A stretch of 64,000 nt of DNA from Paenalicyclobacillus cellulosilyticus. Lineage in GTDB: Bacteria > Bacillota > Bacilli > Alicyclobacillales > Alicyclobacillaceae. Positions 53,745 to 63,167 of this stretch are shown one piece after another. Location: positions 40,412 through 104,411 of the forward strand of contig NZ_BMOY01000004.1 of assembly GCF_014647315.1 (NCBI RefSeq), read 5' to 3'. The notes under the pieces were generated by a model, which saw only the letters and a list, made by a program, of their open reading frames with translations, did not search any database and had not been told where the DNA came from. The position numbers were made by a program, and so were the translations under genes. The stretch's first letter is position 1. Every line of letters starts with the position of its first letter.

Positions 53745-54602
53745 TCAAACCGTTTGCTTCTGCCATAGGGCTCCCCAGAAAAGCTGCATTTTGCGTGGCG
53801 TGGATACCCGGATGCGCACATCAAATACGTGAAACCGGTTCGCCTCAATCTGCTGCAACAATTCGTAGTAGACAGCATACAGCAAATGCAAGCAGCGCAA
53901 CGAGTCCTCCTCGATGAGCGGGAACAACCTCTGCGCCCGCTCGTAATACTGGCGTGCCCGCGCCACCTGGCGTTGCATCAGGACTTCAAACGCCGGCGTG
54001 TAGCGTAGGTTGCGCAGGTCTTCGAGCGCGTAGCCCGCTTCCGCCAACTCTTCGAGCGGCAGGTAAACACGTCCGCGCTCCACGTCCTCCCGCAAATCGC
54101 GCAGGATGTTCGTCAGCTGCAGCGCGATGCCCATGTCCACCGCGAGCTTGAGGGCGTCCGGGTGCTTGTAGCCGAAGATGTGCACACACAGCCGGCCGAC
54201 CGTCCCCGCCACGCACTCACAGTAGTGCTGCAACTCCGCGTACGTGCGAAAGCGGACCAGTTGCATATCCATCTGCATGCCTTCCATCATGGAAGCGAAC
54301 GGTTCCTCGGGGAGGTGAAAGCGCCGGATGGTGTCCCCCAAGGCCTGAACGAGCGGATGCGGATCCGACGCATAGCCGCTTCCTGCCGCGCGTTGATACA
54401 TCTCCCAGACACGCTGCAGACGTTCACGCGCGTCCTGTCCTTGATGCTCGTCCACGGCGTCGTCGCACGCGCGACTCCACGCGTACACCGCGTAGATGGC
54501 GGATCGCTTCGCGGGAGGAAGCAGACGCATGCCGTAGTAAAAGCTGCTGCCGGCCTTGCGCACCACCCGTTCACAGGCTTTGTACGCTTGCGTCAACCGC
54601 AC
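53745..54602 (-). CDS. hpnD: Presqualene diphosphate synthase (HpnD)
   Basis: Condenses two farnesyl diphosphates to presqualene diphosphate. The 285-residue trans-isoprenyl synthase has the first acidic site CDDAVDEH and the second NILRDLREDVERGRVYLP, with Mg-binding Asp residues. GTG at 54602 has GGAGGTGAGG upstream and lies 5 bases after the hpnC stop. It works with HpnC and HpnE as an alternative to one-step squalene synthase. Confidence 0.93.
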   Translation of the reverse strand: MRLTQAYKACERVVRKAGSSFYYGMRLLPPAKRSAIYAVYAWSRACDDAVDEHQGQDARERLQRVWEMYQRAAGSGYASDPHPLVQALGDTIRRFHLPEEPFASMMEGMQMDMQLVRFRTYAELQHYCECVAGTVGRLCVHIFGYKHPDALKLAVDMGIALQLTNILRDLREDVERGRVYLPLEELAEAGYALEDLRNLRYTPAFEVLMQRQVARARQYYERAQRLFPLIEEDSLRCLHLLYAVYYELLQQIEANRFHVFDVRIRVSTPRKMQLFWGALWQKQTV

Positions 54603-54606
54603 ACCC

Positions 54607-55506
54607 TCACCTCCTCGGCGCAATCGTGAACAAGGCCCGACAGGCAAGCCAAGCCTTGGCTGCAGGGCCGACGGTCGGCCGGCGCAGGAACGGATCGTAC
54701 CCTTGGCGGCGCAACGCCTGCAGCACAGCCTGGCCACCCAGGCGATACAACCGAAGCTGCAGAGAGAGGCGAAACGGGACCATGCGTTCCAGGCGGGCAC
54801 CGCTGCGGAACAGCGCCTCCGCCCGTTCACATTCAAACGCGATGCACCGGCGCAGCCGCGGATTCATACGGCCGCGCCGGTAGTCGTGCAGGAGCTCCTC
54901 CACGCTGGTGCCAAACTGCGCCAAGTCCGACAAGGGCAGATAGATCCGCCCCATTTCCAGGTCGCGCCCCACGTCTTGGAGAAAGTTCACCAGTTGCAAG
55001 GCGGTGCAGATGTCGTCCGATAACCGTTGGCGCTCCTCGTCCCGGTAGCCGAACAGGGCAAGCACCAGGCGTCCCACCGGATCGGCCGAGCAGCGGCAGT
55101 AGTCGCGCAGTTCCTCCCAGGTGTGATACCGGTGAACCGTTTGATCCCTGCGATTGGCCTCGATGAGACGAAGAAACGGCTCTTCCGGCAGGTCGAAGCG
55201 ACGAATGGTATCCTGCAGGGCGACGAATACCAGCGCATCCGGCTGACCCGTAAAGCAAAGCCGGAGCTGCCGCTCCCATTCGGCGAGCGCCTGCAACCGG
55301 TCTCCTTGCCACTCGTCTCCGAGATCGTCCACACCCCGGCAGTACGCATACAGTGCACAGAAGTGCGGGCGCAACGCCCGGGGCACAAAGCGGGATACGA
55401 CCTGAAAGTTTTCATAGTGCCGGGTGACCTGGGCGCAGTATTGGTACGCCTCCTCCAGGCGAGTCAGCAAAGCCCCTTCCTTGTGCACCGCCCACGCCCA
55501 CACCAT
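54607..55506 (-). CDS. hpnC: Hydroxysqualene synthase (HpnC)
   Basis: Converts presqualene diphosphate to hydroxysqualene. The 299-residue protein is a squalene/phytoene synthase relative with RGVDDLGDEW and LQDVGRDLEMGRIYLP, the two metal sites. ATG at 55506 has GAGGGGTAA upstream, 5 bases after the cyclase stop. HpnC precedes hpnD, the common order. Confidence 0.92.
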   Translation of the reverse strand: MVWAWAVHKEGALLTRLEEAYQYCAQVTRHYENFQVVSRFVPRALRPHFCALYAYCRGVDDLGDEWQGDRLQALAEWERQLRLCFTGQPDALVFVALQDTIRRFDLPEEPFLRLIEANRRDQTVHRYHTWEELRDYCRCSADPVGRLVLALFGYRDEERQRLSDDICTALQLVNFLQDVGRDLEMGRIYLPLSDLAQFGTSVEELLHDYRRGRMNPRLRRCIAFECERAEALFRSGARLERMVPFRLSLQLRLYRLGGQAVLQALRRQGYDPFLRRPTVGPAAKAWLACRALFTIAPRR

Positions 55507-55511
55507 GGCGA

Positions 55512-57404
55512 TTACCCCTCATCCTGCCGGATGGCCGCGCGCCATCGGCCGAGTGCCAAAACCGGAAAGACGTTTCGGTACATGTGATAGCCAATGTAAA
55601 AATCACGCGGAAATCCGGTCCCGGTATAATGAACCTCGTCCCAGCCCCCGTCCGTACGCTGCGTGTGGAGCAGATAGGCGACCCCGCGGCGGGCGGATTC
55701 GCTCCCCGCGCGCCCGCCGGCCACCAAGGCCAGGAGCGCCCATCCGGTCTGTGACGGTGTGCTCTCGCCCCGGCCTGCGTATCGTGCATCGTCATAGGAA
55801 CGGCAATCCTCACCCCAACCGCCGTCCTCGTTCTGGTGCGCCTCGAGCCAGTCGAGGGCGCGTTGAATCCATGGCTCCGTGACATCCATCCCCACGGCCG
55901 CCAGGCCGGGAACCACCGCGCCGATGCCGTAGATATAGTTGACGCCCCACCGCCCGAACCACGATCCGTCCGGCTGCTGCGCCCGTTTCAGATAGTCGAT
56001 GCCGCGGCGGACGACCGACCACGCGTCGTCGTAACCAAAGCTCCCGAAGCATTCCAGGACATGGCCGGTGACATCCTCGGACGGCGGATCGATCACCTCA
56101 CCGAAGTCACAGAACGGGATGCGGTTGACCAATTCGCGGGTATTGTCCACATCGTACGCACCCCAACCGCCGTTTCGGCTCTGCATGCCGACCAACCAGC
56201 GGAAGCCGGCTGTGAGCGCCCGCCGCCTCCGCATCTCGTCGGGAAGCTGCAGGCTGTTGAGGGCCAGCAAGACCATGGCGGTGTCGTCGATGTCCGGATA
56301 GTGGACATTGTCGAACTCGAACGCCCATCCCCCCGGTTCCAACTGCGGACGGCGCACCTGCCAATCGCCGGGGACAAACACCTGCCGGTCGCACAACCAC
56401 AACCCCGCGCGCACCAGCGCGGGATGATCCGGGGGCAGACCGGCGGCCCGAAGCGCCAGCACCGCCAGCGCAGTGTCCCACACCGGCGATACGGAGGCTT
56501 GGAACCACCATCCGCCGTCCGGAGTGTTCACGCCGTACGACTCAAGCCCTGCCACACCCTTCTGGTACACGGGATGATCCGTTTTCCCGAGCACCTTGAG
56601 CGCCAACAGAGCGTAAAACCACGGGGGTTGGATGCCGCCCCAACTGCCGTCCCCCGCCTGGTGTTCGAGGATCCATGCCAACGCCTTTTGCTCGGCTGCG
56701 GCTCTGCCAGGATGCACGGATAGGTTCTGATACCAGTGCAGCGCGCGGTCGAGCGCAAGGAACAGGCGGTGCTCGCCACCCTTGGGCGGCGGCGCAGCCT
56801 GTCCGGCCGGCAGATAAAGTTCCGGGATGCCTGCCCCGTCCGGAAGCGGGAACACGGGACGGCGGCTCATCAGGATGCTGATGGGGACGACCGTCGCGCG
56901 CGCCCAACTCGCAAAATCGTAGATGTTGAGCGGGAACCACTTGGGCAAAAACATGATCTCCGGCGGCACGACAGGCAATTTGGACCACGGGTACTGGCCG
57001 ACCAAGGCCAGCCACAGGCGTGTAAACACCCGCGTGGCGTCCACGCCCCCGTTTGCCAGGATGAAATCGCGTGCGCGCGCCATACGTGGATCGGTTTCCG
57101 GGACGCCGATGAGCTTGAGCGCTTGGTACGCTTCCACGGTGGCATTGAGATCGCCCGGTCCGCCCGGGTAGATGGCCCACGTACCGTCTGCGCGCTGCTG
57201 GCTGAACAGATAGCGCTGAATCTGTTGTTCGCGATCCCGGTTGCGGCAGTCCAAACAATGGCACAACAGCACGTATTCGGCTTCCATGCACACATTGGAC
57301 GCGAGCGGCCCCCACCAGTAACCGTCCGCATACTGCAGGGAGAGCAGGTGGTCGACGCCGGCAGCCAACGCCTCGTCGATCGTGGTTCGCGACAAAGATA
57401 CGCT
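55512..57404 (-). CDS. shc: Squalene-hopene cyclase
   Basis: Cyclises squalene to hopene and diplopterol in the membrane. The 630-residue protein matches the Alicyclobacillus acidocaldarius enzyme in length. The catalytic acid motif is DIDD (372-375); QW-type repeats occur throughout (for example QADGTW-like blocks near 72-77, 253-257, and DGGWWFQ at 297-303). A membrane-insertion segment lies near 210-260 in the family. GTG at 57404 has GGGGTGA upstream. It is central to the operon. Confidence 0.96.
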   Translation of the reverse strand, partial: SVSLSRTTIDEALAAGVDHLLSLQYADGYWWGPLASNVCMEAEYVLLCHCLDCRNRDREQQIQRYLFSQQRADGTWAIYPGGPGDLNATVEAYQALKLIGVPETDPRMARARDFILANGGVDATRVFTRLWLALVGQYPWSKLPVVPPEIMFLPKWFPLNIYDFASWARATVVPISILMSRRPVFPLPDGAGIPELYLPAGQAAPPPKGGEHRLFLALDRALHWYQNLSVHPGRAAAEQKALAWILEHQAGDGSWGGIQPPWFYALLALKVLGKTDHPVYQKGVAGLESYGVNTPDGGWWFQASVSPVWDTALAVLALRAAGLPPDHPALVRAGLWLCDRQVFVPGDWQVRRPQLEPGGWAFEFDNVHYPDIDDTAMVLLALNSLQLPDEMRRRRALTAGFRWLVGMQSRNGGWGAYDVDNTRELVNRIPFCDFGEVIDPPSEDVTGHVLECFGSFGYDDAWSVVRRGIDYLKRAQQPDGSWFGRWGVNYIYGIGAVVPGLAAVGMDVTEPWIQRALDWLEAHQNEDGGWGEDCRSYDDARYAGRGESTPSQTGWALLALVAGGRAGSESARRGVAYLLHTQRTDGGWDEVHYTGTGFPRDFYIGYHMYRNVFPVLALGRWRAAIRQDEG

Positions 57405-57414
57405 CACGCAGCAC

Positions 57415-58455
57415 TCACCCCTTTCCGCCGGCGGGCGGGATCGCATGTTCTGTCACATCCCCCGCCGCACCGTGCATCCGAAACGTGCGGAACCAGGCGA
57501 CCGCTTCCGCCAACGCCTGACGGACCGGCGTCTGCGGAAGCCCCAGCTCGCGAACCGCCTTCTCCGCAGTGAAATACATCGGCTGTTTGGCGAGTTGCAC
57601 GCCCGCGAGCGGGATACGGGCAGGCCCGCCGCGCACCGGCGTGACGACGAATTCGTCGACCACGGCGGCGCACCATGCGACCCAAAACGGAATGCGCAGC
57701 TTGGGTGGACGGCGGCCGGCCAACTCCGCCACGACCTGAAGGATCTCGCTCAAATGCATGTTCTGATGGCCGAGGATGTAGCGTTCACCGCTTTGGCCGT
57801 GCCGCCACGCCAAGAGGTGACCGGCGGCCACGTCTCCGACGGACACCACATTCAAACCCGTCTCGACATACCCGGGTATGCGCCCCTTCATCGCATCGAG
57901 CACGATCCGTCCGGTCGGCGTCGGCTTGACATCCCCCCATCCCACAGGGGCCGACGGGTTGACGATCACGATGTCCATGCCTTCGCGGCAGGCGTCCAAC
58001 ACGAGGTTTTCGGCGAGGATCTTGCTGCGTTTGTAGGCGCTGCGGACGCTGGCGGGATCGACAAAGCGTGACTCATCGGCCGGGCCGCCGTCCGCGCGCA
58101 AGCCGATGGTCGCAGTGCTGCTGGTGTACACCATCCGCGGACCGCCCGCCCGCCGCACCGCCGCCAACACACGGCGCGTGCCTTCGACGTTGACGGCATA
58201 CATGCGCGGTCCGTCGCGCCGATCGAGCGAATAGTGGGCTGCGACGTGGAACACCGCATCACACCCAGCTACCGCCGTCCCAATCCCCTCGCCGGTGGCG
58301 AGGTCTCCCATCACCACTTCGACCCCGAGCGGCTCCAGGCGGCGCGCGGCCTCCCGCGATCGGACCAGGACCCGAACGCTGTGTCCTGCGGACAGCAGGG
58401 TGCGGACGACATGAAAACCGATAAAGCCGCTGCCCCCCGTTACAAGTGCGCGCAC
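57415..58455 (-). CDS. hpnA: Hopanoid-associated sugar epimerase HpnA
   Basis: A 346-residue extended SDR of the HpnA family, associated with hopanoid head-group formation but with no settled reaction. It begins MRALVTGGSGFIGFHVV-type Rossmann motif and has the catalytic TSSTA and YKRSK (Tyr/Lys). GTG at 58455 has GGGAGG upstream and overlaps hpnG by 16 bases. An NAD(P)-dependent sugar dehydratase/epimerase is the family function. Confidence 0.93.
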   Translation of the reverse strand: MRALVTGGSGFIGFHVVRTLLSAGHSVRVLVRSREAARRLEPLGVEVVMGDLATGEGIGTAVAGCDAVFHVAAHYSLDRRDGPRMYAVNVEGTRRVLAAVRRAGGPRMVYTSSTATIGLRADGGPADESRFVDPASVRSAYKRSKILAENLVLDACREGMDIVIVNPSAPVGWGDVKPTPTGRIVLDAMKGRIPGYVETGLNVVSVGDVAAGHLLAWRHGQSGERYILGHQNMHLSEILQVVAELAGRRPPKLRIPFWVAWCAAVVDEFVVTPVRGGPARIPLAGVQLAKQPMYFTAEKAVRELGLPQTPVRQALAEAVAWFRTFRMHGAAGDVTEHAIPPAGGKG

Positions 58456-59072
58456 AACAACCGCCTCCCCGCTTCCGCAAGCGCCCGCCGGGCCGCCAAC
58501 GCCCGCGCCGGGAGCCGCACGGCACTCCGCCAACTCCGTCCATTGCGCCAATCCGGCAGGTATTCCTCAGCCGCATCCAGCACGACGCGCAGGCAAAAGA
58601 ACGGAATGCCTGCCTCCAAAGCCGCCTGGCACCAAGCATACGTCTCTTGATCGACCCACCGGGCCCGGTGACGCACCGCCAGCGCCGTTTTCTCTTCCGG
58701 TGTCCGCGCGGGCCTCTCGACAGACACCATGCGGCCGCTGGTCACGACGGGTAACGTGCCCCCGCGCCAGTCGTCCAGGGCCTTGGGTTGCCACGTCCGC
58801 CGCAACACCGGTTGACCCGGGGCATCCGCCGCGAATTCATCCGGCATGACCACGCACCCGGCCCTGTCCCCAGGCAGCAAGCCGCCGCATACGCCCGCGC
58901 CGATGACCAAATGCGGCCGTATCTTCTCCAACCACGCCGCAGCCGCCCGCCTGGCCCGCTCCGGGCCCATCCCGGTCACCGCCACGCACCACGCCTCACC
59001 CCTGCCCGGGATGCCGCGCCACGCAGCCGCTTCAAACGAGAGCGCCGTCAAAACCAACACCATGTCCGCCAC
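58440..59072 (-). CDS. hpnG: Adenosylhopane nucleosidase HpnG
   Basis: A 210-residue nucleosidase/phosphorylase (MTA/SAH nucleosidase-like). It removes adenine from adenosylhopane to give ribosylhopane (or phosphoribohopane). Features include VTGMGPERARRAA, GAGVCGGLLPG and the substrate loop FFCLRVVLDAAEEYLP. The start at 59072 (GTG) is 4 bases from the hpnH stop; ATG at 59063 is an alternative. It is about the normal family length. Confidence 0.9.
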   Translation of the reverse strand: MADMVLVLTALSFEAAAWRGIPGRGEAWCVAVTGMGPERARRAAAAWLEKIRPHLVIGAGVCGGLLPGDRAGCVVMPDEFAADAPGQPVLRRTWQPKALDDWRGGTLPVVTSGRMVSVERPARTPEEKTALAVRHRARWVDQETYAWCQAALEAGIPFFCLRVVLDAAEEYLPDWRNGRSWRSAVRLPARALAARRALAEAGRRLLCAHL

Positions 59073-59076
59073 CCCG

Positions 59077-60087
59077 TCATGAGGCGAACATCCAGCGCAC
59101 CATGCGCCACGCGTCCCGCAGCGACATCTGCGCCACGGCGGACGCCTCGTAGCCGCTGTGCATCATGCAGCTGGCGCAGCGGGGGTTTTCTCCATACCCA
59201 AATTCCTCCCAGCGGGTATCCGCCATCATCTCCGCAAACGAGTCATAATGACGGTCGGTCAACAAGTAACAAGGTCCCTTCCACCCTTTTGGATCGCGCG
59301 TGGGATTGCCCCACGGGGTGCAGCGCAATTCCTTCTTCCCCATTAAGAAGTCGAGAAAGATAGGCGTGTTATAAAAGCGCACGCGCGGTCCCGCTTCCGC
59401 GACGATTTCCCGCACCATCCTGCGCGCCTCGTTCCTTCTGAGGAAAATCCCCCGGTTGGCCGGATCCACCTCCTCATATGTAAACGCGGGTGACAGGATG
59501 CAGTTGTCGACACCCATGTCGCACAGTTCCCGCAGCAGTTGTCCAATCGCCTTGGTGTCCGCCCCTTTGTACAAGGTGGTGTTCGTGGCAACACGGAATC
59601 CCCGCTCCTTGGCCGCGCGAATGCCTTTCATCACGATGTCGAACACGCCCGGGCGCTCCACCATGCGGTCATGGTGCTCGCGCGGTCCGTCGAGGTGGAA
59701 GACGAAGGTGAAGCGCGGGTCGGGGTCCAATTTATCGAGCACACGGCCGAGCAGAATGCCGTTGGTGCACAGCAACGTCAATTTGCGCCGCGCCAAAATG
59801 CCTTTGACAATCTCGACAATCTCGGGATGCACCAGCGGCTCCCCGCCCGCGATGGACACGGCCGGCGCACCGCACTCATCCACCGCGGCCAAGCACTCCT
59901 CCACGGTCAGCCGCTTGTTCAGCACCTCCGGACTCTGGCGGATCTTCCCGCATCCGGTGCAGGTGAGGTTGCACATTTCCGTGGGTTCGAGCATCAGGAC
60001 CATGGGAAACCGGCGCCTGCCGCGCAACTTCTGCATCACGACATACTTGGCCATGTCCACGGTGAGACCCAACGGCTGCCTGGACAC
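59077..60087 (-). CDS. hpnH: Adenosylhopane synthase HpnH (radical SAM)
   Basis: Radical SAM enzyme that joins the 5'-deoxyadenosyl group to diploptene, the first step of C35 hopanoid formation. The cluster motif is CNLTCTGC (Cys39, 43, 46 from the GTG start), with SIAGGEPLVHPEI and a C-terminal Cys pair (CASCMM). Normal length about 336. GTG at 60087 has GAGGTGA 5 bases upstream; GTG at 60096 or ATG at 60093 are alternatives. Confidence 0.94.
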   Translation of the reverse strand: MSRQPLGLTVDMAKYVVMQKLRGRRRFPMVLMLEPTEMCNLTCTGCGKIRQSPEVLNKRLTVEECLAAVDECGAPAVSIAGGEPLVHPEIVEIVKGILARRKLTLLCTNGILLGRVLDKLDPDPRFTFVFHLDGPREHHDRMVERPGVFDIVMKGIRAAKERGFRVATNTTLYKGADTKAIGQLLRELCDMGVDNCILSPAFTYEEVDPANRGIFLRRNEARRMVREIVAEAGPRVRFYNTPIFLDFLMGKKELRCTPWGNPTRDPKGWKGPCYLLTDRHYDSFAEMMADTRWEEFGYGENPRCASCMMHSGYEASAVAQMSLRDAWRMVRWMFAS

Positions 60088-60147
60088 GTTCATCACCTCT
60101 CTATTCAGAAAAATTTAATCGCGATCGCGGCCGTTCCGGCGCATGGT

Positions 60148-61284
60148 TTAACGGTCGGCCCCCTGTGCCGTTCGTTCCAAGAAACCCGCATGACCACGCG
60201 CCAGCAACCATTCGCGCAAAAGACCGGTGATGACCAATGGCCGCCGCCTGAGTTCCTGCCAACTCCGGCAACCCGTGAGGACCAACAGCGCGCGCAGCGT
60301 CCAGTGCAACTCCTCCAGATAGCGGTCCAACGCAGCGTCTCCGTCCGGGTGATCCAAGAGGCGAAGCAACGCGCCAGCGATCCCGACGGCGGAAGCGCCC
60401 AATGCCATCGCCTTGGCGACATCGTGCCCCGTCCGGATGCCGCCGGACGCCACCACATCCACCCTGCCCCGGACAGCATCCACCACTTCGCAAACCGCGG
60501 CTGCAGTGGAAATACCCCACGCCTGCCACGCGTCGGCAAGCTCCCAGCCTCGCCGCCACGCCTCGACCGCGACGAAATTCGTCCCTCCGCGCCCGCCCAC
60601 GTCAATGCCGCGCACACCCGTCTGCACCAAACGTTCCGCCTCCAAGGACGTGACGCCTTGGCCGACCTCTTTGGCAATGACAGGCACGCCCACCCGTTCC
60701 ACGATGTGACGGAGGGCTGTGAGCGCGCCGCGAAAATCCCGGTCACCTTCCGCCATGAACAACTCCTGCGCCGCGTTGAAATGGACCTGAAGCATCTGAG
60801 CGCGGATGAGATCGACCGCGAACTGCGCGACGGAAACATCGGTGCCCATGCCCACATTGGCAATCAGCACACCATCCGGGTACACCTCACGCACCACTTG
60901 ATAGGTGTACCTCATGTCGGGATCCCGCAGCGCTGCCGTCTCGGAACCCACTGCCATCGCCAGACCGTGCCGCCTGGCCGCCGACGCCAAACGGCGGTTC
61001 ACCTCGTACGATTGCTCCGTGCCGCCCGTCATGGCGTTGATGATGACAGGCGACGCCAAACGGATACCGCACAGCTCAGTTTCCAAGCTCACCTCCTGCC
61101 AGCTCACTTCCGGGGCACAGTTCGGGAGAAGTGAGACGAACTCGAACCAAGAGGTCGCCAGCGGATTGTCGCTGAGGGTCCGCACCGCCTCCAAGTGTTC
61201 TGCCTTTCGACGCCTGCTGACGTGCGTCGCCTGGTCCAACCATGCATCAGCGGTTTGCAGGCGGCCGGGCTCGTTCGTAGCCAA
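60148..61284 (-). CDS. fni: Type 2 isopentenyl-diphosphate isomerase
   Basis: FMN- and NADPH-dependent isomerase that interconverts isopentenyl and dimethylallyl diphosphates, supplying the farnesyl precursor used by the genes downstream. The 378-residue protein has INAMTGG, HFNAAQELFMAEGDR, VIAKEVGQGV, DVGGRGGTNF and SGGIRTGHDVAKA. TTG at 61284 has GGGGGAG 6 bases upstream. It is the first gene of the hopanoid operon, about 50 bases after its promoter. Confidence 0.96.
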   Translation of the reverse strand: MATNEPGRLQTADAWLDQATHVSRRRKAEHLEAVRTLSDNPLATSWFEFVSLLPNCAPEVSWQEVSLETELCGIRLASPVIINAMTGGTEQSYEVNRRLASAARRHGLAMAVGSETAALRDPDMRYTYQVVREVYPDGVLIANVGMGTDVSVAQFAVDLIRAQMLQVHFNAAQELFMAEGDRDFRGALTALRHIVERVGVPVIAKEVGQGVTSLEAERLVQTGVRGIDVGGRGGTNFVAVEAWRRGWELADAWQAWGISTAAAVCEVVDAVRGRVDVVASGGIRTGHDVAKAMALGASAVGIAGALLRLLDHPDGDAALDRYLEELHWTLRALLVLTGCRSWQELRRRPLVITGLLREWLLARGHAGFLERTAQGADR

Positions 61285-61569
61285 CCGTCACTCCCCCAAA
61301 CATAGCCAACACAGAGTATTTCGAGATCCTTTTAGACGCATTATAGCAAAACGACAGACCTGTGAGCACGGACATGGGGTTGTATTGCGGCAGGCAGGAC
61401 GAGCATCTCACCGGGTTGGACGATTACCCAGTGGTGAGGTCAGGAAAGCACTCGTGGCGGACGCCCACCACTGCTTTGCCGCCAGCAATTCGAAAGAGGA
61501 AAGCGACACCGTGATGAAGAAGGTTTTTTATGAGAAACCGAAGCATCGTCGAAGGAGCATCGACCCAAC
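61285..61569. other. Divergent intergenic region, hopanoid promoter and LacI leader
   Basis: About 285 bases between the isomerase start and the LacI-type gene. It holds the hopanoid operon promoter (61340-61348). CAGTGGTG near 61430 and CACCACTG near 61469 form an inverted repeat, and CTCACC/GGTGAG a second one; these could be a regulatory dyad. A possible GTG-ATG start at 61512 opens a 30-codon frame that runs into the LacI gene, but I do not call it. Confidence 0.4.
61340..61348 (-). promoter_or_regulatory. Extended -10 promoter of the hopanoid operon
   Basis: TGCTATAAT on the minus strand (61348 to 61340) is a perfect -10 with the extended TGn. The -35 is weak (TGCTCA at 17-base spacing). 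The transcription start would be near 61333, about 50 bases upstream of the isomerase start codon. Confidence 0.7.
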
Positions 61570-62604
61570 ATGGCCACCATCTACGACATCGCAAAACGTG
61601 CCGGTGTGTCTCCGGCAACCGTCTCCCGGGTTTTGAACAGCTATCCGGATGTCAGTCCCAAAACGCGCGCCAAGGTGCAACGCGTGATTCAAGACCTTGA
61701 CTATCAGCCGAGTTCGTTGGCGCGCGGCTTGGCGACCAAACGTTCCATGACCATCGGGGCGTTTGTCAAAGAAGGTCCCAACGATGGATTGCGACACCCG
61801 CTGCTTTCGGATGTCTTGGCCACTTTTCAAGATGTCGCCGGAGAAAAGGGCTATGACATCTTGTTCTTTTCCCTGAATGAAGCCAACCCGCAACCGGACA
61901 AATACGAAGCGATAGCAAGATACCGCCATGTCGACGGACTCTTGGTGCTCGGTTTGCCGCGGACCGACCCTGCGGTGATCGCGCTTTCTACATGCGGCAT
62001 CCCCTGTATATCGATTGATCTCGATCTGATTGGTCCTCGTGCCGGTTACGTCATGTCGGACAACGTCGGCGGCGCCATGCAAGCCGTCGAGTTTTTGGTC
62101 CGGCACGGTCATCGGGCCATCGCGTTCATTGGCGACCAATTCGCAACCAAACCGGGGCATGATCGACTGATCGGGTTCCAACGTGCCATCCAGGCGTTCC
62201 ATCTGCCCTTTCGCCCCGAGTGGGTGCAAGAAGGGGATTTCACGGATGCCAGCGGATATCAAGCCATGCAACGACTTTTCGAACTGCCCGACATACCGAC
62301 CGCCGTGTTTTGCGCGAGCGACTTGATGGCCATCGGTGCCATGCGCGCCATCCAGGAGCGGGGGCTGAACGTCGGTGCGGACATTTCCGTCATCGGATTT
62401 GACGATATTCGCTGGGCCAGCATGGTCACGCCCGCATTGACCACCATTCGGCAACGCAAGGACGAATTGGGCAGACAGGCGGCATACGCCTTGCTGCGCA
62501 TGATGGAGGAACCCTCCGCGCTCCCGCCCGTCATCACCGTCCCGACGGAATTGGTTGTGCGCGATACAGTCGGTGTTTGTCAAGTGAAAAGTTGGCCAGG
62601 GTGA
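61570..62604 (+). CDS. LacI-family transcriptional regulator (third paralogue)
   Basis: A 344-residue LacI-type repressor, very close to the one at 1373-2398 throughout, including the helix-turn-helix ([20 protein letters not shown]), hinge and the effector-site segments FIGDQFATKPGHDRLIGF and FCASDLMAIGAMRAI. ATG at 61570 has GAAGGAG 12 bases upstream. Its final codons (after VVRDTVG) run into a sequence unlike the other paralogues; TGTTTGTCAAGTGAAAAGTT is resembling an IS21-type end, so the natural C terminus may have been replaced. It is probably functional. Targets may be shared with the 5994 operator. Confidence 0.92.
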   Translation: MATIYDIAKRAGVSPATVSRVLNSYPDVSPKTRAKVQRVIQDLDYQPSSLARGLATKRSMTIGAFVKEGPNDGLRHPLLSDVLATFQDVAGEKGYDILFFSLNEANPQPDKYEAIARYRHVDGLLVLGLPRTDPAVIALSTCGIPCISIDLDLIGPRAGYVMSDNVGGAMQAVEFLVRHGHRAIAFIGDQFATKPGHDRLIGFQRAIQAFHLPFRPEWVQEGDFTDASGYQAMQRLFELPDIPTAVFCASDLMAIGAMRAIQERGLNVGADISVIGFDDIRWASMVTPALTTIRQRKDELGRQAAYALLRMMEEPSALPPVITVPTELVVRDTVGVCQVKSWPG

Positions 62605-62915
62605 GCACGGCGCCCCCCAATAAAACCAAGTATGTACATCCGGCGGCGTCCAAACATATCCGCCAAGCGTGCAAAAGGTACAACAAGACCAGCCAAAGTC
62701 AACAAATATGCCAAGCTGACCCACTCAATGATGTGCATGCGGACGTCAAAGTGGCGTTTGAGCACGGGCAAGGCGATGTTCATAATACTGGCATCGAGTG
62801 CGGCCATGAACGCACCCACGCACACGGTCCCGACCACCAACCACGGGTAGCCTGGACAGTCCTGGACTTCGGCATCGTCACCCGCCTGGCAGCGATTCAA
62901 TTCGAATCCCCCCAT
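62580..62915 (-). pseudogene. N-terminal stump of an EmrB/QacA-type MFS efflux pump
   Basis: About 100 codons match the first helices of a 14-helix drug efflux MFS protein: CVGAFMAALDASIMNIALP, WVSLAYLLTLAGLVVPFARL and the loop motif ADMFGRRRMYILGF. Homology stops near 62620 and the frame reads into unrelated DNA by the LacI gene end. The rest of the gene is absent. ATG at 62915 has only AGGG upstream. Confidence 0.85.
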
Positions 62916-63167
62916 ACCCTGCTTGCATCAACATGGTTATCGCGACCCAAACGCCTGTGCAACGCACAAACCCAAGTCATGCCTCACGGCCAAATTTCGC
63001 CGCATTTAGGCGATGAAATTCTGCACTACGACGTCTATTTCCTCCATGTGAGCATGTTGCGTTCCGGCATTTCATCGGGCCATTCATGGATAGGTACATG
63101 CCGCCTCACGAAGGATTGTCCTCCCATACACTACATTGACCTTTCGTTCACGAGGAGGTGACTCCGC
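62916..63167. other. Spacer of about 250 bases
   Basis: Between the MFS stump and the micro-ORF. I see an imperfect hairpin AATTTCGCC/GGCGATGAAATT near 62990-63025 but no gene, promoter pair or repeat I can support. Base composition is lower in GC than most of the window, fitting a mobile-element margin. Confidence 0.4.

Noticed and set aside
61512..61636. Small frame with GTG-ATG start before LacI
   Set aside because: It overlaps the LacI gene in another frame and has no recognisable features beyond chance.
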